Origin: Protula sp. h YS-2021
Taxonomy: Eukaryota; Annelida; Polychaeta; Sabellida; Serpulidae
Direction of reading: 5' to 3'
Assembly: GCA_949752745.1 (NCBI GenBank)
Contig: OX457028.1
Location: 7,334,922 to 7,398,921 of the forward strand
Length of the DNA: 64,000 nucleotides
Shown piece after piece: positions 46,684 to 56,639 of this stretch. A program made the position numbers and the translations under genes. Each line of letters begins with the position of its first letter. Positions within the stretch are counted from its first letter, which is position 1. The notes beneath the pieces are model-generated. The model searched no databases. It was not told the origin of the DNA and saw only the letters and a list, made by a program, of their open reading frames with translations.

Positions 46684-49007
46684 TTAACAGTAGTAGGGAA
46701 ATGACAGTCCGAAAACAGGAAGTGACGTCATCAGACCCCCACTACCCCCTACCCCCCTACCCCCCAGCCCCCTACCCCCCTTCCCCTACCCACCCCACCC
46801 CCAACCCCCTACCCCCTACCCCTCTCCCCCTACCCCCCTACCCCCCCCCCCCCCCCCCACCCCCCACTGTGTAGTTGAACGGCCAGAGAAATCATTCAAA
46901 CACGAGAGCAGACCTTTTCGTTCTCCTTGGAAAAACTTGGGCAAACTTTTTGTTTTTGGTTTTTTGTGACATTATGTGACAACATGCGACTGTGACATTA
47001 TGTGACTTTATGTGATCTGTGACATTATGTGACTCTGTCACTTTTTTAACATAATAGCCATATTTCTATGTCTATTTTCACTATTATTATTATGATAATA
47101 TTTAATTAGTCATATTTCAATGGTTCTATTACAATAACCACACACACAGCATAGGAATAAGTACATGAAAGGTCTCAGAGTGTGGGGAAACCGATCGATA
47201 AATTTCAGAGTGCACTCGTTCAGAGCGTGGGAACGATCAATAATTTGAGAAGGAATGGGATTTTCCCTACGTTAAGTCCAATGTTATGTTTGATGTTATA
47301 GTAGTTGGAAAATGGTGCTTCTAGACCAACTTTAGCAAATGTAGTTTTTGACAACATATGATATATAAACTAAGTTTTAGCATTTTACCATGCTACTTAT
47401 TCAAATGTTCTAAAGTTATAGTGGTGCAGAAATGGTGGTTCTAGATCAACTTTAACAAATTTAGATTTTGATAACATATGATGTATAAAATAGGTTTTAG
47501 CATTTTACCAAGCTACTTATTCAAATGCTCTAAAGTTATAGTAGTGGAAAAATGGTGGTTCTAGACCAACTTTAACAAATTTTGTTTTTTGACAACATAT
47601 GATGTATAAAATAAGTTTGAACATTTTACCATGTTGAAGTAGGGAAAAATCAGGGTTTTAAACCAACTTCAACAAATTTAGTTTTTCACGTTTCAAACGA
47701 TTCTACCACTTGGTTGATTGTTGAAAAATCAACTTACCATGCTACAAGTTAAACATGTTCAACATGTTCAACATGTTGAACATGTTGAACTTGTTGAACA
47801 TGTTGAACATGTTGAACAATTTGTTGAACAATACCACGACGTAATATCTTCCAAAAATTATTCGAACACGTGTTTTGAATGGGCTTGCCATTCGAACACG
47901 TCTTTTAAATGGGCTTGCCATTTGCTTGCCATTTGCCATTCGACTACATGTTTGAATGGGCGCAGTTTTCCTACATAACTATCCACATTTTCACTTCCCA
48001 TTTTTCAACAATCAACCAAGTGGTAGAATCGTTTGAAACGTGAAAAACTAAATTTGTTGAAGTTGGTTTAAAACCCTGATTTTTCCCTACTTCAACATGG
48101 TAAAATGTTCAAACTTATTTTATACATCATATGTTGTCAAAAAACAAAATTTGTTAAAGTTGGTCTAGAACCACCATTTTTCCACTACTATAACTTTAGA
48201 ACATTTGAATAAGTAGCTTGGTAAAATGCTAAAACCTATTTTATACATCATATGTTGTCAAAAACTAAATTTGTTAAAGTTGATCTAGAACCACCATTTC
48301 TGCTCCACTATAACTTTAGAATATTTGAATAAGTAGCATGGTAAAATGCTAAAACTTATTTTATATATCATATGTTGTCAAAAACTACATTTGCTAAAGT
48401 TGGTCTAGAAGCACCATTTTCCAACTACTATAACATCAAACATAACATTGGACTTAACGTAGGGAAAATCCCATTCCTTCTCAAATTATTGATCGTTCCC
48501 ACGCTCTGAACGAGTGCACTCTGAAATTTATCGATCGGTTTCCCCACACTCTGAGACCTTTCATGTACTTATTCCTATGCTGTGTGTGTGGTTATTGTAA
48601 TAGAACCATTGAAATATGACTAATTAAATATTATCATAATAATAATAGTGAAAATAGACATAGAAATATGGCTATTATGTTAAAAAAGTGACAGAGTCAC
48701 ATAATGTCACAGATCACATAAAGTCACATAATGTCACAGTCGCATCTTGTCACATAATGTCACAAAAAACCAAAAACAAAAAGTTTGCCCAAGTTTTTCC
48801 AAGGAGAACAAAAAGGTCTGCTCTCGTCTTTGAATGATGTCTGTGGCCGTTCAATTACACAGTGGGGGGTGGGGGGGGGGTAGGGGGTAGGGGGAGTAGG
48901 GGGGTGGGGGGTAGGGGGGTAGGGGGGTAGGGGGTGGGGGTAGGGGGGTAGGGGGTCTGATGACGTCACTTCCTGTTTTCGGACTGTCATTTCCCTACTA
49001 CTGTTAA
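46684..49007. mobile_element. 2.3 kb foldback element flanked by TTAA
   Basis: Left arm 46688-47729 and right arm 47998-49003 are near-complete inverted copies: both ends read (TTAA)CAGTAGTAGGGAAATGAC inward, then CAGGAAGTGACGTCATCAGA, a C/T-rich or G/A-rich tract, tgacattatgtgac repeats, and many further blocks to ggttgattgttgaaaaat. The ~270 bp spacer holds (caacatgtt)n and gcttgccatt repeats. TTAA at both ends suits piggyBac- or Kolobok-type target duplication. No transposase is encoded. Confidence 0.85.
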
Positions 49008-49240
49008 CATGGAGCAAGGAATACTTATTTCCTTTCTGAGGGAGTAAGTTTGTTCTCGATGTATGTAAATAGTATCATTTAAAACATCGTTTTCATACTG
49101 GCTCCTATGTTGCCTCAGTTTATCAGAGCCTCTTTCTATGGATCCACGAAACCACCTCGTAACTTGTGTTACCACGTTCCTGTGACTTAGTTGTGCCACA
49201 GAGAAGACGGAGGTTGTTGGTACTAGTGCCGCAACTCTGA

Positions 49241-49459
49241 AGCTATAGCGACGTGAGTGCCCATTTGCTTGACATTGCCACTTTTATCGGTGGGCTTAAA
49301 TCTTTAGACGAGACGGAAGGGGACTGGGTTTGCACCAGAAGACTGCGAAAGTACGTAATTTCAAACAAAGAAGCCGTTACTTTGACCTATTCCTTGCTGG
49401 ATCGTCTGTTTTCGCTTAACAAACCTTCAGGCAGATCACTAAAGGATAAAGTGGAATAA
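49241..49459 (+). CDS. Unassigned small reading frame, possible terminal exon
   Basis: Open from after a stop at 49238-49240 to TAA at 49457-49459. Reads HLLDIATFIGGLKSLDETEG, then RRLRKYVISNKEAVTL and LLDRLFSLNKPSGRS. Mixed charge and hydrophobicity look protein-like. An AATAAA-like word follows within 30 bp (aagaataaattg). No domain recognised, no other exon found. Could equally be chance or an old transposon piece. Confidence 0.25.
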   Translation, partial: SYSDVSAHLLDIATFIGGLKSLDETEGDWVCTRRLRKYVISNKEAVTLTYSLLDRLFSLNKPSGRSLKDKVE

Positions 49460-49966
49460 AGAAGAAGTGGATAAAGAATAAATTGTTGTGTGAGAAGAAC
49501 CTGACGTCCCAGAAAACCAAAGACAAGAAAACAGGACAAGTCGAAACCTTATTAGTCCCTACCGGTCAAGTCCCGACTAGACACCTATCTACTTAGGACA
49601 AGTCCCTACTAAGACAACTCCCTACTTTTATCAATTTTTTAGCTTTTTTCAGGATTATAGTTGGTGCAAATTTGCCTTTTTTGTTTACTGAGGTCACATC
49701 AAAAGACAATGAATTTATTCATAATGTAAGATCAATTAACTTGTGATGTCAACGATAAATAGTCTTTGCTTATGCTAATTGCAAATATTGAAATCATGGG
49801 CAATAATCCCTGAGTATGAAAATTGTAATAAGAGACTCCATATGAAGTAAAATAACCAGATGGCGCCACAGGCAAACAGGGACCTCATAATCTGCTTCAG
49901 TCCAATAGGCAACGTGTCTTTATTTCTACAGATATATATATATATATATATTGTTTGCCTCTGTCT

Positions 49967-50180
49967 ATGATTTTCAAAATCCCGTCAAACTGCGGCTGTG
50001 TACCATTTTGTAATAATAGAGGAGGACCTAGATTCCCAAAAGTTGAAAATGTTAAAAGACTCTGGTTGGTGGCAATAAAAAAGAATGATTTTAAGCCGAA
50101 TGAAAATAGCAAAGTGTGCTAAAAGCAATTTACTGCAGAAAACTACAAGGATATCGCTGCATTCGTTTATGTTCACCTCT
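49967..50180 (+). pseudogene. THAP-domain fragment, broken
   Basis: Frame from the ATG at 49967 reads NCGCVPFCNNRGGPRFPKVE, then VKRLWLVAIKKNDFKPNENS and KVC, a THAP zinc finger (C..C, FPK, LW..AI, S+VC). The next codon is TAA and the expected zinc His of the CSKHF motif is Gln. The reading continues FTAENYKDIAAF after the stop. Unrelated in sequence to the THAP relic at 11823 beyond the family pattern. Confidence 0.75.
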
Positions 50181-50500
50181 GTAGCACTGTTTACGTCCTT
50201 GTAGCTATCAGCTGCAGGAGTACTTATCTTGTTAGAGGCTTGTGTTTCGGAACTGCTCTTGAAATCCTGATTTTTATCGTAACACTAGATGCTAATGAGA
50301 GAGGAACTGGCCTAAGATTTTTATGGTGTCAGCATGCTGTTCTGTCTAAGTCTAGCCGCGTTGTTTGACTAAGAAGCTCATTTTTCAAAGAAAAAATGTT
50401 AGGAAATGTGTGCAATTTTCTCACAAAAAAGTTTGAACATGGATATATTATATTTTTTGGCACCAGGGTCAACAAACAATAATATAATTGTTGTATTATT

Positions 50501-50502
<2 letters not shown>

Positions 50503-50577
<75 letters not shown>
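50503..50577. repeat. (AT)n microsatellite
   Basis: About 37 AT repeats directly left of the MITE at 50578. Confidence 0.97.
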
Positions 50578-50579
<2 letters not shown>

Positions 50580-51128
50580 TGAAATCACTTAATCACATAC
50601 CGGTTACATATTATTTGCAAATCCCAAACCATCTGCAATGCCATCTATTGGAAATTTAACCGGATAATTGCATACTGCTTAATCGCATAAACTGGATAAA
50701 CACATAGCTTTTTCACGTTAAAATGGGAGCACACCGGTTAATTGCATAATTCTGGGTGACTTTCCAAACAGTGCCACACTTAAAGCAAGCTAAGGGAGTG
50801 GCTCCTCGTTTATTTATCTGATGCATTGTCTTCTGTTTGCTTGACCCATTGTGTACATGTACCAACCCCACTCGCGGTTGTTAACAGTGAATCTCGAACT
50901 CTTAATTACCTCACTCTCTCAGCTCTCACTAGATAATGACTCTTATCCTTAATCCCCGCACTGCCTTAGCTGACGCTATGAGGAGGGGCGGCGGTACACG
51001 TCTAATAACTACCGCAAATGAAAAAAAAGACACGAAAAGAGTGCTCCGGATAAACGCATACATCGGATAAATGCACAACAGGGTTTGGCAAATTGACTAT
51101 GCGATTAACCAGTTTCGTCTGTATATAT
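50578..51128. mobile_element. MITE with ttaatcgcata words and TA-rich flanks
   Basis: The left end agatgaaatcacttaatcac and the right end, inverted, agacgaaactggttaatcgc form terminal inverted repeats inside TATATA flanks. Internal repeats of ccggataattgcata and cttaatcgcataa. About 550 bp, no coding frame. Probably Tc1/mariner-related. Confidence 0.55.
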
Positions 51129-51183
51129 AAATACCTTAATTCGGTCCGCAATAGTTGTGAAGTCCACGAACCGTATTCCATGT

Positions 51184-51903
51184 CTAAAAATTTTGTGTGT
51201 TTATTGAATATTTTTCTGATAAAAGTAGGTAAAAGTATAACGCGATTAAATCTGGACAAACACAGAGGTACTTCGCTGCTCTGTATTTCCGATAATGGAA
51301 ATGTACGACGAGTTTTGTGCTTTTGAAATTTTTGCCACAGAGGCGAGAAACTTTAATAACTTCCATTGCCGTTGAAAAGACTTCAGATGTACCAGTTTCT
51401 GCTATGGTGTTTCTCCTGTGAGGGAGTGCCACTGCAGAGAAACTTATCCGTGAAGGCTCAGGTTGTTGTATGACTGCCGACTTTGGCAGAGTCTGAAAAA
51501 ACTCTGCCATTATATCTGAAACAATATTAGTTGAGGCTCTCTCAGCTTGTAGAGTATATTCATTAGGCAGGACTGAAGATGGCAGAGACTCTTCCACTGG
51601 AACTTGACTCGGTTTAGCTCTCTTTGCAGACGGCTGTTCGACTGGAGCTTGACGAGGTGGCTGATCAGATCAGAATGTGAACGCTTGGACAACAGACGAT
51701 GAAAAGCTATCAGCATTTTTCACATTATACTGATTAACCACATCTTGCGCTTTCTTCGTATCTATATTTGCTTCCAACAGTTCATACTCCCCAAGGATAA
51801 GGCCCAAAAAGACCTTGTCCCGGGGAGCGAGTCCATGTACTGATTGTTGAATCCATTGCTGTAAAGCGGGCAGTGAGAATGTCAGCGGAACAGCACTGCA
51901 CAT
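51184..51903 (-). pseudogene. Unassigned reading frame with one in-frame stop
   Basis: One minus-strand frame runs from an ATG at 51903 to a stop at 51184-51186, broken once at 51670-51672. Reads LPALQQWIQQSVHGLAPRDK, LGLILGEYELLEANI, then AKRAKPSQVPVEESLPS and IVSDIMAEFFQTLPKS. Composition is protein-like. A tgtgcag acceptor could precede it. No family recognised. Confidence 0.3.
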
Positions 51904-52059
51904 ATATAGGGAAATTACTGTAGCATGTGTGAACAGTATAGGTGGATGTTAATACTGAGACATGTGCGGATGTTGCCGACTGCCGACAGCAGATCGATGT
52001 ACAGGCACATGCTGTTTAGTCATATAAATGATATCAAATCCCATGACAGAATAACTACC

Positions 52060-52830
52060 CAGATAGCAGTCCCACATGGGGACTATGCATAATATACGTG
52101 GGTATTTCCAAGTACCCACGCATAAATAATGTGTGTTTTGTTGAGGAAATTCCCATGTAGTTACGTGGGACTTAGGAGAGTTTGAGACTCTTTCCGATGT
52201 GTATTATGCGCATGTGAACCCATGCATTTTATACGCATATATTTCCATGCATTTTATATGTGGGAATTCCCACGCAAATTAAGCGTGGAATTTTAAAGGA
52301 ACGACCAAACCTGGGCATACACGATAACTCCATCGAATACACAGACATGAACCTTTATAACTATAGTGCAGTTATGAAGTACTCCTTAAAAGAATTTTAA
52401 GCATAAAAGTTTTAGTGAAATTAGTATTTCCATGTCTAACTTTCAATTATACTTAGAAAAAAGGGAGCCCTCCAATAAAATATGCAGAATTTAGCAAAAT
52501 TTAAATATATTATCGCTCAGTGGCGGCTATTCCCGTAAAATATACGTGTCATATTCAAAAGTGACTTTTAATGAAATATTACGTGGGAATTCGAAAGTAT
52601 AGTATACATATAATATGCATTAATTACCCATGCATTTTAGAAGTGGGGAATTCTACATATATTAAACAGGGGAATGCCCACGGTGGGCATTATGCGGGAA
52701 AAACCATGCAGTTTACGGGTGCATCTACCCGTGCATTTTATACGTGGGAAAGCCTATGTATATTACATGTATAGTTTGTACGAAAATCACCCCGTGGGAA
52801 TACCCACGTATATTACACATGTTTTCTTGA
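52060..52830. repeat. Imperfect palindromic repeat with cccacgta/tacgtggga words
   Basis: At least ten occurrences of catgcattttatacgtggga-like or the inverse cccacgtatattacacatg words at irregular 40-60 bp spacing; examples are gtgggaattcccacg at 52260 and ccgtgggaatacccacgtat at 52792. No coding frame. Confidence 0.7.
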
Positions 52831-53212
52831 ATCACGCTAAGCGCGTAATATGTAATATGTATGCATATAATTTGGCAATATTAGTAATATGTCACGGGCA
52901 CGACTAATCCCCTCCTCCCTTAATCATAGGAAATAATTGTCTATGACTAGTATATAAGGCAACAGCGCATGACTACTGGGCCGATTTGAACCATTCGTTC
53001 AGCCAAAATTTATCTTTCTAAGTAAATAAAAAATAAAAGTCACGTCATAAGAAATTCCTTTCGCAGAATGGTCAACCAATAACAGTTGTTGCACTCATTT
53101 TATTGTTTTCGAGTGTAATATTTAGATCATTGACTTCCTTCAAATACTTTGTTTTACTTTAGATTGTGAACAACAAAAATTAGAACACATATAGATTGCT
53201 TATAAATAACAC

Positions 53213-53590
53213 ACTGTTGTTGTTGCCATTGTTGTTGTTGCCTTTGTTGTTGTTGTCATTGTTGTTGCTGCCACTGATGTTGCCATTGTTGTTGTTGTTG
53301 CCATTGTTGTTGGTGGTGGTGTTGTCTTTGTTGTTGCCATTGTTATTGTTGGCATTGTTGCTGTTGCCATTGTTGTTGTTGTTACCATTGTTGTTGCTGT
53401 CATTATGGTTGTTGTTGCTATTGTTGTTGTCACCGTTGTTATTGTTGTTGTTGCTGTCATTGTTGTTGTTGCCGTTGTTATGGTCATTGTTGCATTGTTG
53501 TTCTTGTCAATGTTGTTGTTGCCATTGTTGTTGTCATTGTTGCATTGTTGTTGTTGTCATTGTTGTTGTTGTTGTTTTTACCACTGTTAT
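53213..53590. repeat. (TTG)n-type cryptic microsatellite
   Basis: Blocks of ttgttgttgccattgttg in loose tandem order. Long Leu- or Thr-rich frames on either strand result from it. Confidence 0.95.
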
Positions 53591-53599
53591 TGTTGTCAG

Positions 53600-54480
53600 C
53601 TTATATATTTACATTTTATCGCAATCATGACTTAACTGCTTAATGGTGAAATAGGGTAAAAAATATGTTTAAAATCCGATATGTGCCTGGTTTCGGCAAT
53701 TGCATTCATTGCTATCGCAATTCAGTATTAGGTAGTCACGTGACTTACAGCTTAACTTCTCATCTAATCACTTATATTGAATTTTGTATTTGGCCGAAAC
53801 TTCATTTATCACTAAGGGGCAAAATCACTATTATGAAAAACTGAGCCTTTGTTAAAATGGTTTATGTTAAAAATGTTATGTATGCATCAACATATTTCAT
53901 CAGTAAGTATTGTTGATATTTTGCACATTTTTATGTAATTAGAAACCGCCATTCAAATAAATCGTATTCAAATAAATGTTATAATGCAAGACTATAAGCA
54001 AGGCGGTCTAAGTATTCGATAGTATGAATGTTTTTAAATATGCAAAAAATTAAATTGACAACTGAAATAAATGGAACTTACTAAGTTTTTAAAGTTATCC
54101 TTAAACGCAAGATAAATACCGGCAAAAATTCGAATAAAGAATATTTTGGAACTGTATAAATAGCAGTCTCCACAAAAATGGAGATCTCCAACGATATTGT
54201 GCCCTAATAAAACAAAGTAAGACAGCAAAAACGCCCAAAACTTTAAGGTTCAGCTTGCAAACCTCTTTGAAGCGGAACTATCATTTGCATGTTTCCTATC
54301 AGCAATCTCGCAGTAGAATTTGGTCAAGCCAGTGTAGACTTCACTCTTGATGAGCGCGGATGCCGTCGCGACATGAACTCTTATTTGTGCGGGAACTTGT
54401 TTTACCACTTGATATAGAACAGGCAACGCAACCAGTGATGATGAAACGTATTCAGCTTCTTTTTTGGTGAGATTAGGGAA
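53600..54480. other. AT-rich DNA, nothing recognised
   Basis: Short frames only; no splice-supported exon, inverted end or tandem repeat noticed. Confidence 0.5.
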
Positions 54481-54499
54481 GTAGGGAGTAGGGGTCTTC

Positions 54500-54565
54500 T
54501 CTGTATGTTCTGTTCTGTATAATATATACAGAACAGACAGTTTGTTCTGTATATATTATATCATA
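54500..54565. repeat. Cruciform-type palindromes
   Basis: tctgttctgtataatatata followed by cagaacaga is a near-perfect palindrome, and the arm recurs as tttgttctgtatatattata next to it. Confidence 0.8.
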
Positions 54566-54961
54566 GACTGAAAGGACATGACGTCATGATGTGCCCCCTC
54601 CGTTATAAAAAAGCTCTGAGTCAGCCTGCACCTATGTATGTCGTTATGTATGGACAGTGTGTGCTCATGTATAGACAGTGTGTGCGCTCTCGTCATAGCA
54701 TTTCACCATAGGATTTCGTAATAGAAGAGCATTTCCGTTTAATGCATTATAAGCAGTTTTGTTTTTGTTATTGTTGTTGTGGTTACTGTGCAAGTGATCA
54801 AACAAATTATGGAATTTCATTGTGAAGAAATGCCAAAGGATGAGTACTGTTTACTGTTTTTTTATCATCGTTGTGGATATTGTGTGCACAGTGCAAAAAA
54901 TAAAAACAAGACAAAAACATCATAGTGTTTCATTCATTCAGGCAAGTGCTTTGTACAGTTT

Positions 54962-55095
54962 CTCAAACCCGTTATTGTCGTCCGATCCCTCCTCAAACCT
55001 GGTATTATCGTCCCACCCTCCTCAAACCTGTTATTATCATCCAGCCTCCTCAAACCTGTTATTATCGTCCACCCCCTCAAACCTGGTATTATCGC
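54962..55095. repeat. ~30 bp tandem repeat, about 5 copies
   Basis: Units of cctcaaacctggtattatcg plus tcccaccct-like ends; length varies from 28 to 32 bp. Confidence 0.9.
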
Positions 55096-55889
55096 CCATC
55101 CCCACGTAATCGATGACTTTTTCGATGGGTGTGATGTAAGGGAGATATTCAACAACGCATTACTTCAAAACTACTGGACTGATTTTAACCATGTTTTGAG
55201 CAAGGTATTCAATAAGACTTTTAAGTTTTTTTATTGATGACGGCATTTACCAAAACATTTCAAACGAGCATAACCTTAATACTATTAGGTCGAGTTTAAC
55301 CGTGTGATTACCAAACTCTTCAGCAGCACTTCGCCTTTAATGGAGGGTAAACTGAACGTTGCAATTTCATATGTGAAGAACGTTGAAACTGTGTTTACAC
55401 ATCAAAAAGTAATGTACACTGAATAGTTTTATTAATACACTTTGAAAACAGCGCTTAAATCAATAACAATATTACAACATTTACTGATTTAAAAAGTCTT
55501 TGTTAAAAAGTTTAGTTAAATAAGTCTTTTGTTCTTCATCTGTTTCCCTCTTTTCAATTTTACTGTCCATATCCACATCACTTTCTTCGTCGCTGCCTTC
55601 ATCATTCTCCACCTCATCTAGAAGCTCTTCAAAGAATGCATCGTTTTTTTCTTAGAGCCGCCTTTAGTGCCTTTGAATACTCGTAATGTTTTTCATTAAC
55701 AAAGTAATTAAATAAAGTCTTCTAAAATGTTTTGATAATGCTCGCTTTGTTCTAGACGTTGGGTATATTTGAATATTCTCATAAAAACTTGTTTTAGTCG
55801 ACGCTTATAAATGGGTCGAAAGTCATCACTTGCTCTTTCACGTGCATCTTCAAGCCCTTGTTCTTCATTTTTAATTTCGAAAATATCGG

Positions 55890-56095
55890 CTTGTAGACTA
55901 CGAAGCCATCACTATTGGTTTTCCAATGTGTTCAACGTTAGTTATCGTGATCCATAATAATAAAAATCTTTTGTGAAGCAAATAGCACCACATGGGTACC
56001 CTTAACAAGTGCCCTGCTGCTATGTTTAAAATGATTATCAACCAACCGACCAATCAGAGTCGGTGCAGTTCCTGTCATGTGATCGAACCATTCCC
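55890..56095. repeat. Left copy of a dispersed inverted repeat
   Basis: Contains gaagccatcactattggttt, cacatgggtacccttaac, accaaccgaccaatcagagt and cagttcctgtcatgtgatcg. The inverse lies at 63002-63200. Same word order, several substitutions and small gaps. Confidence 0.7.
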
Positions 56096-56639
56096 AAATG
56101 ATCGAGATCCGAATAACAGGAAAATTTTTCTCCGGTTTAAATTTTGTTAAAATGAAGGCAAATGCATACTTTTTGGATATTATTTATGTTGGCTATTATA
56201 TATACGTATACTGTAAGCATAATCTTATTTGGTGTACGTTATCACTAGTTTGCTGACTTTGCTGATTCCTGCTAAGTTCTGGGTTTTTTCAGACCGGCTT
56301 CCGTTAGACAAATGCATCTCTGCTATCACAACTTCGTGTAGGTTATGTGTAATAGACAGTGATTTGGTTTCTGGGTGTTTTTCTCAGTTTCCATTTCGAG
56401 GGTTTCCCTAATTGTTGGCAAACAGTTTGCATCGAGTCGGCTCTGCAAACAGGGAAGTTTCAATTTTCCCTCTTCCCTTCTGACAGCAACAGGGTATTGT
56501 AGGGTCGTCGGACACGCAGTTATCACAGGTTTAGGAAGTCATGTCTTCCACTGCTCGATACTGCGACAACTCTCTTTGGGGAGTTGCATACACTATCTCT
56601 CTCTGTGATAGACACGCCAACATTTAGTGTTGTGACGCT

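Noticed and set aside
48760..49017. Pro/Tyr-rich minus-strand frame
   Set aside because: Comes from the C/T-rich tract in the right arm of the foldback element.
53196..53635. Leu/Val-rich 144-codon frame resembling a membrane protein
   Set aside because: Low-complexity TTG repeats; the opposite strand gives Thr-rich frames of similar length.
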